From: Larix kaempferi
Taxonomy: Eukaryota > Streptophyta > Pinopsida > Pinales > Pinaceae
DNA length: 64,000 nucleotides
Direction of reading: 5' to 3'
NCBI GenBank assembly: GCA_027924585.1
Contig: BSBM01001026.1
Coordinates: 2,612,501 to 2,676,500, forward strand
Of this stretch, positions 32,017 through 44,359 are shown in pieces. Position 1 is the stretch's first letter. Each line of letters begins with the position of its first letter. The notes beneath the pieces were generated by a model, which saw only the letters and a program-made list of their open reading frames with translations, had not been told where the DNA came from and did no database searches. A program made the translations under genes and the position numbers.

Positions 32017-35000
32017 TGTTAGATTTTTGATAATTTCATTCAATATTATCTAGGATCACTAAGAGAATAACAAGCACACCATAACAATCAAAAGAGACAA
32101 CGGACACAAAGCATTTCACCAGGGAAAACCAAGAAGGTAAAAAACCCCGCAACTTCCTCAGAGATAGAATAAGCTCAAATACAAAGATCACAAAGATCAA
32201 ACCCAAAAGATAGATGTCTCCAACAGCTACTCCTCCTCCACTTGTGCTTTCTCCTCTCTCTCAACTATGCGAGTTGGATGAGTGCATGAATGGGTAAAAT
32301 GAGAGAGTCACACTGTAACATACCCTTTAAGCTGGAAAACATTTTGTGTTTAGAAACATTATGATAACTTTTATTGTAAAGTTTGTATTGGATAGGTGTC
32401 CAAGGATGACTGTAATTTGCACAATATATTGTTATTTAATAAATAAAATAGGAGACAAACACCTAAGAGGACTGTTGAAAGAGTGGTTACTGATCCACTA
32501 GGTGGAATGGAATTTGGGGTAGAAGGCAATGGACAAGTGGTAGCATCATGATGCAACTAACTAGCTGTTGGTATGGGACAACTCCCTTGAAATGTGGTCA
32601 TAGTGCCCTGAAAGATGGGACTGGAGCTTGAGGCTCATTTATTCCAAACTGACCACTAAAATACCTATGCAGTCTGTATAATAGCCATCAAATATTGAAC
32701 TAAGGTTCATCACTTTTCCTGACGAGGAAATTTACCTTGGGGTTTTGCTGTGTTTGCACCCAAGAGATTTGATGAGGGGATATGCTGTTGTTGATCATGT
32801 TGTGAGTCTGCCAAACTCTTATTGAGTTTAGGAGTTTGATGCTGAGTGGAGAAGGCATTTTTTAGGAGGTTGATACCGAGTGGAGAAGGTATTTTTGAGT
32901 GCCTTGCTTCTACACAGATTCCACCCACTTACTGGATCAGTAATCAAGCTTAGGGGTTCATTAGAAGTCAGCAAGTTGAGCTGCTTCTTCTGAAGCAGGT
33001 TGGGAGGAACAGGCCTCCTTGGGTGTTTGTCGGCCCTATCACCAGTTATAGGTTCTATTGTCTTATCTAATTTATTTTAAAGTCCTGTTATCTATTTTGT
33101 TTAATTACAATTATGTTGTTTTTAACTTTCACTATTTATTTAATAAATTTATTTCAATTCCTGTGCAAATTAATAATTCTGTATGAATAAGAAGTGATTG
33201 AGTAAAATAGTTTCTGTATTTTTCCCCATGCAAGAAGGAACAACATCAGACTCCAGTACATAAATAGATTAAGATAGATAAGAAAAGATAGGCATACTGC
33301 CATGGTGATGAATGTATCATTTTATATGTTCTGTAAATTATCTGTTAATATGTTAGTACTATTTATTGCATTCTTTTACTTACAGTACTATTCTTATTTT
33401 CATTCTTTTTATCAGAACAAGTAAATTTATTTCATTTCAAATAACATTAGTTATAATGAATATCAAAATTATTTCTATTCTATAGGATACGATTTTCCCC
33501 TATGTATGTTTATAGATTTTTGTTTCATTTTATTTTACTAACATATCAAGCATAGTTACTAAATTGTTCCTACAGTTAGTACATGGCTATATTTCTTTTA
33601 CTCCTATTAAATATTACACAGTTATCAAATATCAACATTTATCTGCACAGAATTGCCTACCCTATAGTATCAAATTTATAAATCAGAACATTATCAATGC
33701 ACACATATTACTATATATATTCTCTTACTCAATTTTAAATCTAAAGTCTATTGTTCACAAGTACACAGTAGCAAAAAAGTTTCCCATATTTGCATACAAT
33801 TATATTGTTTTCTTTCTAAAACCCTAGCTTTAATTTCAACAGACAACACACTCATACCCATGGTATGTATTGAGTCGAAAACGTAAGGGCAAAAAAAAAA
33901 CCCTTAACATTGGAATTCAAATCAACAATTACTCAAGCCGAAGCCTCAACCCTTTTGGATTGGAAGAATCATCAATCCTATCTTTTATCCTTACATCGCT
34001 TGAAACTCGTTTCCATCCTTTAAATTTATTGGTACACGATTTCTCAGAACTAGTTTTCAAAACATCGATACACAGGTTCGATTTACGGGCTATGCCCTTT
34101 ATCAACTAAACAGACATTAAATAGAAATACGGTTTTGGGGAAAACATTTCTTATATTAAAACTCGACAGAGTTTAAAAACCCTCATTTAGCAGAGGTACA
34201 TTTTCCAGGACAATAACTTAAACCAAAACCTGTTTAGTAACACTAACAAGCTTTTACAACAACTTTATGAATCGAGGAGTGCTTTAACACAAGGGTAATA
34301 AAACCCAGTTTTCATAAATCTCTATGGTGATATTCAAAACATAACATATATCAAATAGAAACAATATTAACCGGTATCTAGAAGCTTAGATACAAACTAC
34401 GTTATTGTATTTATATCAAATCCAAATATAGAAGCCTGTCAAAATTACAAAGTTCAACATCCATATTATGTTTTGAACGAAACATAGTTATTGTTCACAG
34501 GTTAAGCCCCAAAACAAGGAAACAAGGAAACAAGGACATCTACATCACGTAGAAGTACAATATTCTTCCATATTGAAGATTTGACAGAGTTGAAACCCTT
34601 GACGATAGATACATTTTAAAACCTAAACCTATTCCAACGATCAAGAAATGGTTCTTTATCTCAACGACCATTCTGAAAAAGAACCTACGAAAGGTATTGC
34701 CACTGGGCTTACCAATTGAACGAGATCACCATTTCCATCGAGCTTAAAATTCCATCAACTCTACGACTTTGACAACACCTGCCACAAAGACTGCAAAATG
34801 GTTATGACATTTTCCAAGATGAATAATATTACAATGCCCAACTATAACTTAAACGATAGAATAAATAAAAGCATTCAAAGATTACCTTGCAAGGGCAAAA
34901 CGATTGTTGGGCGACGCTCCAATCTCCAAGTTGATACATCAAAGACAACCTTTAAATACCATAACTCAGCCTTCAAATTTAGATACAGTGTTATAACCCG

Positions 35001-37065
35001 AACCTGTCACTTAACGAAATCTAGAGGCTTCGTCACCTATGTCTTTCGATGAGCCATACAAATTTATACAGTCTTTCACCATTAAAAACAAGAAACACAG
35101 TGGTAGAAAGAACACAGTTGCAGAAGACCCAAAAGATTCGATCCAAGATCAAATCCTGTAAAATAGAAGCCTGTCGGCCTCTCCTTCCTGAAAACAAAAC
35201 TCCAATTGATTTTGAAACAAACAAACACCAAGGTATGGTGAGTATCTTAGTGTTTCAAATCTCCAAAATCGATACTACTTAGATCAATGGTTAAGAGATT
35301 GCCAGCCAAGACACGCCAAAAACCAACGGGAGTTACGGTCACCTAACCATTAACTGTTGTATTAATTAGCAAGTCCCAATGGACTTCCATATCATCACAA
35401 AGAAGTTCACAGCTCGGAAAGACACGGTAGTGTCTACCACTTCTTCATGTAGAGCCAAACCAACGTGGATGCCAACTAGACTTTCCACATTACCACATCA
35501 AGTTTCCTATTAAATGCTAGATCTGACCATATCCCTTGATAGACCTTCACCTGCAAACCATATTTATTATCATGTCAGCATTGAATTTAACACATTTAAA
35601 GACCTCGGTTATTGTTACCACGTATTGAATTACAGTTGTATAGATTTAAAAACCATAGGTTGTATGCATGAATGTTCCCATTGTATTCGCATAACATTAT
35701 ATATATATATTGCAAATACGATATACCAAATTTCCCAAACTATATGTAGAATTTCGTATAACCATACTATATTATGTTATGACTTATGCATTCTAATGCT
35801 AAGTCCCCAAACTGCTTAGGGCGCTCATAGTTGAATTTAATTAATGAAATACCTTTGGTTAGTATGCATATAGGGTTATTGGAGTTCTAAGTCTCATTTT
35901 TATAGATGCACAAAGTAGAAATAGCACTAAATCTCTATTTATGACTAGGTATGGTGACTTTAACAAAGTCATCCCATAGAATTATTATGACAACCCGTTA
36001 TGAGCCATCTATTCTTTTCAACTATTATCTTAATTATACAGAGATCTAGTCGAAAAGTATTTTAGAGTACAAATGATTAAATATGTAGAAATTACCTTAT
36101 AAGCTGTTGAAAACCATTTTATCACAATCCCTTCGTTTATAGTAAAGCTATCACTATTAAACAAATTGCAATCTGGATAACATTATCCCATCCTTGTCGT
36201 AGACAAATAGATGGTAGAATCTTACATGACGATCATTGATTTCAGTGTAATCATTTTGGAAAAATAGCTCTAGCTATACTCACGAGTGTTAGATAAGAAT
36301 CTTTACAGATTGATAAAGATAAAACAAATTTACATACCATCGATGTCTTCCTGCATGGCAGCATATATAATTATCTTAAAACAGAAATGTCTAGCTGTAG
36401 CTTACAACTTGTCTTGAATTACTGGTATTACTCTCTTACCTTACCTGCAGATCTGCGAAGAAAGAATCCAAATGCTTTAGCTATCAAAGCTAAGTAAATC
36501 CAAGGGCACCCTGTAGGAACCCCTTCAAAATTATACAAACAATTTATCAGCGTTGTTACAAAACCTTCACACATATCGAAATAAATATTGTTTTGTCGAA
36601 TCTCAATTACAATCAAGTATCTTTTATGTTTAAAAATAAACATGACAATTTATGGAGTAGTTATTGTCTAATAATTAACAAATTATTATTGTTGCAGTTA
36701 GCATTTATCTTGTAAAAATAGGCTACATCAATTTTTTTTTTTATTTTGCGATTTTTGGGATGTCACACACACTCTCTATTTATACAACAACTTAACCTGC
36801 CTTTAACCCTAACTGGGTTGAATTCCTAAGGAATCCTAATAACCCATTCACATGACTCATACAGGGCCAACCCCACCAAGGTGGTCTAATAACCCATCAA
36901 ATATAAGTTACGACACTTACAATGTAACTTGTGACACTTGCAAATACAAATGATGACACTTACAATCGGAGGAATAATACATCTCTGTTGGGGATACAAT
37001 AAAGTACAAATGTAATACATACAATATAAAAGTGAATATCTTATGAAGTTACAAATACATCAACA
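32017..37065 (-). repeat. 5' LTR of the copia 1 composite, split by a nested insertion
   Basis: The LTR pieces are 32017-32313 and 36773-37065 (590 bp together), matching 9801-10384 end to end. The gap is a separate insertion with its own CACAC duplication. The outer end ACATCAACA at 37065 is followed by TTATG, the partner of 9796-9800. Confidence 0.9.
32314..36767. mobile_element. 4.45-kb LTR-like insertion, solo LTR candidate
   Basis: Begins TGTAACATACCC and ends TTGGGATGTCACA, giving short inverted termini TGTRACA with TG...CA. It is flanked by CACAC (32309-32313 and 36768-36772); removing it and one CACAC restores the interrupted LTR exactly as in the 9801-10384 copy. No credible gene in 4.45 kb: the open frames are short and motif-free. 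The best reading is a solo LTR of a long-LTR Ty3/gypsy family; a non-autonomous element is the alternative. Confidence 0.75.
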
Positions 37066-37070
37066 TTATG
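37066..37070. repeat. Right target-site duplication TTATG
   Basis: Partner of 9796-9800. It places both LTRs in one insertion event and shows that the DNA at 37071 was once joined to 9800. Confidence 0.85.
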
Positions 37071-37141
37071 AAATTCCTTCCATGGAGCAATGGAAGATAG
37101 TTGAGAAATTTGGAAAAATGAAGTATAGTTTGCATCAATGA
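37071..37141 (+). pseudogene. ORF A, last 24 codons
   Basis: Read in frame with 9800 after discounting the 27-kb block and one TTATG, this gives about 23 residues ending KMKYSLHQ and a TGA at 37139-37141. The end resembles the ORF B terminus AKWQVFLGH (a small aromatic/Lys core and a final Leu-His/Gly-His), which supports the join and the family relation. Short, so moderate confidence. Confidence 0.55.
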
Positions 37142-37999
37142 AGACACCTGTCTAAATAGAGATTTATGCCAAAGATGGATCCAAAAAATAAAGCAAAAAG
37201 ATTTTCCAACATTTTGAATATTATGAAGATTAAATTTTGACAAATATAGTCTAAATATGTAATAAGTAGTTACATATTTCTATTTCTGGAAAACAGGCAG
37301 TTGGGTTTTTCTCAATGAGCCTTTTATGTATAAATACATGCTTTTTCAATGTAATCAGGGTTGAAACCCATGAGAGTGAGACTTATTTTTTGCTGAATCT
37401 TTTTCAAAGTTAATAGAAGTTTTTGTAGAGCCAAGCATAACTTTCAGGACAAAGATTCCCGTGTTATTATTTTGCAGTCTGTATTTCCTTTTTCTCATGT
37501 GAATGCTATCTCTGTTACCTATTTTCATTTTGTTATTTTTCATACTTGAATGAGATTGTATTGGGTCAGAATTCATATTCTTATGCTCTGGTTCATAGGA
37601 TTCAAGTATCCACAAAATTTTCCTCTAAAGTTGATATTGGATTCATCTTTATTTGGTGCCCAATGTTGATGGATTGTTCATTTTTCTTCTATTACCACCC
37701 GAAAGCAAGAATTTGACTGTAAAAGAATAAATTTCCCACCTTTGTGAAAAATTATATTTCCAAGACTCTGTTTATCATTAAATATTATTGATTATGACTC
37801 CATGCCCAATGGTATCCTTGTGTTTCATCCATTTGCATTATTAAATTATTTTTTTAAAAATATTTCTGGCCATTGCATTTATTCATTGAGAGAGCCCTAT
37901 CTGGTAGGAAGAATCCAGATTCCCTCCTAAAGATTGGTTTGAAAAGGTTACCTGGGAACTATCCTTCTACAACCAAAGGATGAATTCTGAGTGATAACA
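37142..37999 (+). repeat. LTR candidate between ORF A and gag E
   Basis: Non-coding, AT-rich, with a TATAAATA box at 37329-37336 and an end GATAACA at 37999 followed three bases later by a primer-site-like motif. By order it would be the 3' LTR of the ORF A element and the 5' LTR of gag E at the same time. The left end is not defined and no polypurine tract was found, so this is a candidate only. Confidence 0.4.
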
Positions 38000-38002
38000 T
38001 CT

Positions 38003-38020
38003 TGGTGCCGCTCCCGGGGA
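38003..38020 (+). promoter_or_regulatory. Primer binding site candidate of gypsy E
   Basis: TGGTGCCGCTCCCGGGGA resembles the tRNA-Asp-type primer site TGGCGCCGTTGCCGGGGA of plant Athila/Tat-like elements, with a few mismatches. It lies 3 bp after a CA LTR end and 156 bp before gag E. Confidence 0.5.
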
Positions 38021-38175
38021 GCAAAATGTTAAAATCTTCCATGGGTGGAACGACAAATTAGAAAGGATCAGATTTATGTGGGAAAACATGAATTTTGATA
38101 TTTTACATTGGTTGTATTTTTCCTTGGCGACTTCAGTTTGAAATTCAAGTACAATGCGACTCCAAAGAATAAATT

Positions 38176-38874
38176 GTGGCTTCTAGAAGAATTTACACAA
38201 GAGGTAATCCTAATCCTCAACCATTACAAGTGGTGAAAAGTCCAGAAAAGATTCTCAAAAAGAACAAAGTAAAAGATCAAGAAGGTACATCTCAAATAGA
38301 CAAATCTTTTCCTTTATTTCAAGAAGAACTGCTGGATATTGAAGATATTAATTTTAATATAAAGTTTGAACAATCTCTATTTAGGTCAAAATAAGAGACA
38401 TACTTAAAGGAAACTGTTATTGATCAAAAAAAATCTTAGTCATATATTTTGGAATCTCTTTGGGAAGTTTTACAAAAATATGTGAAAACATAAATAAAAA
38501 AAGAAATGATTCAAAATCCTTTGTTTGTTAAAGGACCACAGGTTTAGAATATCATGCAAAATCCCCCCAGAATTATGGCTGCTAGGTTTGCTCCACTTGC
38601 CTTACTAGCTTTTCTACATGACCTCCCTCAGAATTATGCTCAGATAATTACATTATATGATGGAGAGGGAAATTATACAGTTACGCAACATATTGATAGG
38701 TTTAATGATTTCATTGATCTTGAAGAAGTAGACCATGATGATGCCAAAATGATATTGTTAGCCCAAAGTTTGTCTGGAGAAGTAAAGAAATGGTTTAGAA
38801 CTCTTCCTCCAAGATCTGTTTCTTCTTATGATGAATTTGAAAGTCATTTTCTTAGGAGGTGGGAAGATAAATGA
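38176..38874 (+). pseudogene. Gypsy E gag fragment
   Basis: Frame 38176-38391 (MASRRIYTRGNPNPQ) has a basic N-terminus. After several stops (about 38392-38550) frame 38554-38874 carries a good Retrotrans_gag match: FLHDLPQNYAQIITLYDGEG, QHIDRFNDFIDLEEVDHDDAKMILLAQSLSGEVKKWFRTLPP, SYDEFESHFLRRWEDK. It would form the capsid. The domain stops abruptly at 38871, where LTR-like sequence begins, so the rest of gag and pol is missing here. Confidence 0.72.
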
Positions 38875-40080
38875 AATACCCCCAATTTTGACCCTTAGGA
38901 TATATTGGATTTTAATGTAAAGATTGTATACATGCGATGTATGTTTCCCTAGCGTGGAGCTCAAGGCCAAGGCCCCACTAGTGGATGTTCGGATTTTATT
39001 TAAAAAGGAAAGTATTTAATATTACGTTATCCATGTGCTATTAAGTCGTGGAACATTGTAAAATGATTTAAATATTAATATTGCAATGAAATACCAAAAA
39101 ATGGCTATGGAAGCAAACAATAAGAGGGGGGCATGTGTATTTCACTAGGGAGTGGTGAGGGGTGTTGTTAGGGAAATTGTCCTTATAGTAGGAGAAGACT
39201 ACCTGGGGTTATCAGATGAACATATAAAGCTTTGCAACATTATTATTAAGCAAATATATTTAAGGTTAGGACAAATGTATACCTTATTTATGAAGTTCGA
39301 TCCAAGCTTTTCTCCCTTTTTTCTCCACTGCAACAACCTGCAAAACCAACATAAGACCTTCCTCAGACCAGTTTGACCACAAATAAGATATTGACATTAA
39401 TAAGATAGCATAACATCAACTTGTAATCAAAATACAATAGGTATAAACAAATCTGTGGGAATGGAAGACTGTCCAAATATTTATTGACAAATGCAGAAAA
39501 TACATAGGCTATACCCGTCCTGCACCGGCACCGTCGTAACCAGACCTTGGGCTCCTGCTTCTCTCTCTTAGCTATGAATTTCTCTAGCATAACTTTCTCC
39601 AATGATCATAAGGTCTCTTTCTCAATCCCCTCCTCTTGTATTTATGGAAAGGCAAGGAGGGCAGGATCGAAAGGTGGTTGAGTTGGGAAGTTGGGGTAGT
39701 TTTGGTACCTGCCTCAACTGATCCCAATTTATGTTTTTTATTTTTTTTCAAGTTTTCTTAAGATACCCATGAGTATGATATAGGAAAACTAGCAAGTGAC
39801 TCGTGAGTGTCCTAACTTGCATATAGCGGGTGCAACATTTTAATTGACACCCACAGGTTATCAATATAGATACCCGCGGCTGACCCGCTGGTTTACAAGC
39901 ATGAGGGTCGCGGTTATGTGTAAAAATAGCCAGATAAAGATGCTTTTGAGGAAAGGATTTGCAAGGTTCATCTCTAGGTTATCTAAGGTCAAGGTAAGCT
40001 CTTCCATCCATAGTGTCCTTTTGTGTGACCGACAAGGCAATGTGGTCACAGATGGAGAAGTGCTAATTTGACCGATAACA
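38872..40080 (+). repeat. LTR-like insertion truncating gag E
   Basis: Starts TGAAATACCCCCAATTTTGACC and contains CTCAAGGCCAAGGCCCCAC at 38960-38978. The 59938-61640 insertion has the same features on the opposite strand (GGTCAAAATGGGGACGTGACA at its end and the identical 19-mer, reversed, at 61545-61563). So this is a diverged relative in inverted orientation. Its right end is not resolved; GATAAA before the start (38866-38871) recurs at 39933-39938 but without a matching terminus. Confidence 0.45.
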
Positions 40081-42229
40081 GATGCCCCCTAATGTGTGAG
40101 TTCCAAGGGAAGCGATAGTCAGAATACATTACAATCCAAGAAGAGGAGGAGCAAAGAGGTCGCAGAATGAGGTCACAAACAATACCTAGAATAGAAACAA
40201 AGTTAGTGAGTAGTTTATGTTGACTCAAACCCAGTCGACAGGGGTTCCCATCGTTATTGACACCAACCCACCGCGATCTCCTTGAGCACCAGCCCAGACA
40301 GGTTTTACCCTGTTTAGCAACACCTGCAGAGCAGATGAGGTCTCACCCGAGGTGTTCAAGGGAGAGTGGACGAAACCATGTTTCCATCGAATGAAGGAGG
40401 ATGGTTGCGGCACCAATTACTTACTTATCGCGACATTCACAGATAGATCTATGCATTCAAATTTAACGTCATTCATATTCATAGCATCATTCAATAGGAT
40501 ATTTCATCGCAACAAATATAACATTAAAGCATTAGCTGCAGTAAGAAAACATAGCATCATTCATGAATCGCAACATGCATTATCATAAAAGATACACAGG
40601 GAATTTCACCAAATAGTTTCGCCATGTCATATTACTTCAGCAAAACCCTAATAAAATATCTCCACAAAACTAGATCTCACCAATATCTCTTGATCTCAGA
40701 TACAGATTCAAAGATGCACATATCCAACTTCTAAGGATCCATCCTAAGATTCTTCAACACTTACAACTTATGTCTATATATAGGCTTCTGCCTCTACAAT
40801 GCTTGTCCACTTACTAACAACTTCATAATTGACACTTTGGACAAATGACCCAACATCTAAATGACACAGTCCAAAATGACCCAAAACCCGCATACTGTGG
40901 TACAAATAACTCAAAAATACACCACATATGGTCCAAATGACCCAAAACCCGTGAACTGCAGTATAATTGACCCAAAAATGCATAAAATAATCTTCTTTAC
41001 ACTTAGCTCACCGCCTTCCGCGATATCCTCTGACTTGTCACAGCATCAGAGATGCTACAATATTACCTTACCAAACCTCTTGCCAACAGGCCCCCAACAC
41101 AATCTTGTGGCTCGCCCTCGAGCCATGTCAACTGGAAATGGTGTACTCGAACTCATCTATGGCCGAACTATGTCTCTACAATTGTTTGTATTGTCTGGAT
41201 CTCGTTGTTGTATACGGCTCCCGCTGCTACAATGATCACTGGCTCACTGTCATGTGCTTCTTAACCCAAAACGGTCATCCTCCGGTTTGCTGTCATGTAC
41301 CTCTCAAACTCATCCTCCAGTCTCGAGGAACTTGGTGCAAACTGAGGAAAAGTTGACGAACAACGTCGAGGACCAAAATAGGCCAACTACTCTGGCACAT
41401 CTATTTCGTGCTGGTGAGTACGGACGATCGGGATCAGGGTGCTGCCACCCTCATTATCTCTGTGGTCGCATGGACCATGAAGCTTCGAACTACCACCACA
41501 TACTTAGACATCTCATATGAGACTTCATCTTTGGAACACCCAAGTGTCCGTGGCACGTCGTGATCCAAGCGCTCATGCACACTAATTGTTCGGTCCCTTA
41601 GCGCACCTGGTGTGCTACCATAGGAAATGAAATGGATCATTTCCACAGTTTCCTTGGAATTCCTAACTTAGCTAGATTCCTGACCTTCTTGAAGCATAAC
41701 TATCTCTCAATTGGAAATACCTCTGTGCTCGACTATCCTTTGGTTCCTAGATTTATACATCGCCCGCGTTCAAATGTCTGCCTCAACAATCATTTGCAAA
41801 ATCCGTTCACATAAGGTGATGATCATACCATTTCGTTATTTCCTACGTGTCGAGACCAGACTCCTGACGTGCAGAGTGGAAACCATACCTCCGCCAGCTA
41901 CTATTCGTTCCAAAGCGTGCAAACCATCACTACTGATGCCATCGGCCATGCTGCCACGGTGTGTCCCCTATGGCAAACCTGCCTTACGTTGATGCCACGC
42001 TGGGCCAACTATCAATCATATCTGTCAAAATGAAAAAAGTCCCATTTTCTCATGATTCGGAATGATTTCTGATCGCACCCGATCATAACCCATCCACTGT
42101 CATGGACCGCTCCTAACTTGTAGCACAAGCCTCTCTGTGTGCGCATGTTGTTCCTGTTGGTGTGCCAAACTGCCACCGATCAACCTACATTTTTTTTTCC
42201 CAATGCGACTCAGGCATCGTGCTATTCCA
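40081..42229. other. Gene-free DNA downstream of element D
   Basis: No coding domain on either strand. Element D is read on the minus strand, so its 3' untranslated part and 3' LTR are expected here, but I found no convincing termini. At 40855-40985 two copies of a roughly 55-60-bp unit (CCAAAATGACCCAAAACCCG...) form a small tandem repeat. Several 60-120-codon open frames at 40861-41992 have no motif and probably reflect lower stop density. Confidence 0.4.
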
Positions 42230-43734
42230 AGCCCGACCGATAGGGCTTCAACCTGCTACCATTAATCAACTATGGGAGCATCGCTCCGTCCAACTGCTGT
42301 AACTGTACTGCTCCTCCCGAAGTGATGCTACTGATGTGATATGGACCAAGCCAATGCATCTGCATTTTTCCTGGATGTTTCATAAATTTGCTGTCATACA
42401 ACAGCACCAAGTCACCCTGTTGAAATTGTTTGTGTTTAATGTGGCGATCATGACAAGCCTTCTAGCGATCCTTCTCCACACCCTGGTGGAAACCTGCAAT
42501 AAAGCGATCTTCCTCCATCTGTACTAACTGCGCTAGACGGTCTTCTAATGCTGCTGTAGCATCCATACCTGTCGCTACTGCTATGCGTAGACTTGGGATG
42601 ATGTACTCCATTGGCATAATCGCTTCTTGTCCATACACTAATTTGAACGATGTCTGACCCATTAACCTTTTACATGTGGTGCAATGCACCCACAACACTG
42701 CTAGGATTTTCAGATCCCAGTCATCGCGGTTTCGCATTGCACACCTTTGTCAGCACATGCTCCAATATCTTATTGAAAGCTTCCACCATGCCATTTTCCT
42801 GCGGATGATATGGTGTACTCTTCTTATGTTGTATCTGCAGCTCCTCTATCAATGCACTGATGGTGCGATTGAGAAAGTGGCTGCCTTGATCACTCAACAA
42901 TATCTTGGGGCAGCCGAAGCGAGTGACAATGTTGTCAAACAAAAACCATGCAGCCGTGGATGTGGAACAATCAACAACTGGTGCAGCTTCCCCCCATCTT
43001 GTCAAATAATCTGTCACAGTAATGATGTATCTGGCACCAGTGTGCTTCCTCGGTGGATTGATTGGTCCCACAAAATCCATTTCCCATTTGTCAAACGACT
43101 GTAGTGTTAGCTGAGGCATTAGCGGCATCTCATCCCTCCTGGATGGCTTCTTGGTTCTCTGACAAACATCACAGGACTGCGCATAGTCTGTTGCATCATT
43201 ATGTAGTGTGGGCCACCAAAGCCCTATGCAAAGCACCTTCCTGGTAGTCGCCTGACTACCGTAGTGCCCTCCAACCACTCTTGCATGTGCTTCTGACAAC
43301 ATCTGCACTTGCTCATGTGGTAAGACACACCATCCCAATATCTCATCTGCGCCTAGCTTGTATAACTCTCCTGCGATTAGCTGGAAGTCTGCAGCTTTGA
43401 CTACCAACTGCTTCTTCTGACTAGTGGTGAACTCTTCTGGTGCGGTACCTATTTCCAGAAACTGAATGATTTCTCCAAAATAGCCATCGACTACTTCAAC
43501 CTTAAATAGTTGCGCATCAGGCAATCCGTCTTCAATGTTAGTTGGCTCTTCTCCTGTTTCAATCCGCGATAGATGATCAGGGCCAGCATTCAACTGCCCT
43601 GGCTTCACAATTACTTCAAAATCGAACTCCTGAAAGAGAAGTAACCAGTGACATATCTTCCCCCCCAACACAGGCTTATTGACCAGGTATTTCAATGCAG
43701 AGTGGTCTGTGAACATCTTAAAGTGTCCTCCCAA
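42230..43734 (-). pseudogene. Gypsy D RNase H C-terminus and integrase
   Basis: Frame 43734-42721 starts in the RNase H tail ([40 protein letters not shown]), then the integrase HHCC ([10 protein letters not shown] ... CDVCQRTKK) and the core with all three acids visible: MDFVGP, SDQGSHF and [10 protein letters not shown]. The C-terminal domain follows in another frame at 42737-42462 and decays to about 42230 (QGDLVLLYDSKFMKHPGKMQMHWLGPY). One frameshift near 42730 separates core and tail. No chromodomain is seen. Confidence 0.82.
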
Positions 43735-44341
43735 TAAGTAGTGTCAAAACTTCTGTAGCGCATAGACCATCGCCAAGCCTTCCCTCTCCGTGGTGGTGTA
43801 GTTCCTCTGTGGATGACAACTTCCGACTTGCGAAAGCAATAGGGTGATCGAGATCCCCCTCGCCCAGTTGTGCTAGCACCACACCTAGTGCAATCGACGA
43901 TGCATCAACATGGACATGGAATTCCTTATTCCAGTTCGGAAATACTAATATTAGTGCTGAAGCCATCTTAGCCTTTAGCTGCTCAAAACTATCCTGACAT
44001 TCCGAGCTCCATTGGAATATCGCATCTTTCTTCAATAGCTTCTCCATAGGGACAATGATCGCTGCATAACCCCTGATGAACTTGTGATAATACCCAGTAT
44101 GCCCCAAAGTCGCCCTCAATTGCTTTACAGTAGTCGGTGGTGTTAGGATCAAAATGAGTGCAATCTTTGCTAGATCGACTAACAACCCTTGTTTGCACAC
44201 AATATGATCCAGCAGTATCCCAAATGGTGCAAAAAAGATACACTTCTTCAAATTTAGCGATATCTGATGCTGTCGACAATGCATCAACTGCAGATTGGCC
44301 AAATGATCACAGATTAGACCATAGATTGTCCAGTCATCCAT
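43718..44341 (-). pseudogene. Gypsy D RT active site, thumb and RNase H
   Basis: Starts at MDDWTIYG, part of a VYMDDW active-site box at 44333-44344, and continues with NLKKCIFFAPFGILLDHIVCKQGLLVD, GHTGYYHKFIRGYA and the RNase H start FHVHVDASSIALGVVLAQ, HPIAFASRKLSSTEE. A stop just upstream of YMDD and a frameshift near 43730-43790 break the frame. Confidence 0.82.
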
Positions 44342-44359
44342 GTATACCTACATGAACTT

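Noticed and set aside
33564-35819. Open frames inside the 4.45-kb insertion
   Set aside because: Short, AT-rich, no motifs; consistent with LTR sequence.
38866-39938. GATAAA at 38866-38871 and 39933-39938 as a target duplication for the insertion in gag E
   Set aside because: The right copy is not preceded by an end resembling the GGGGACGTGACA of the related insertion, and gag does not resume after it.
40861-41992. Several open frames of 60-124 codons around 41 kb
   Set aside because: They overlap one another on both strands, have no domain and sit in LTR-like DNA with fewer stops.
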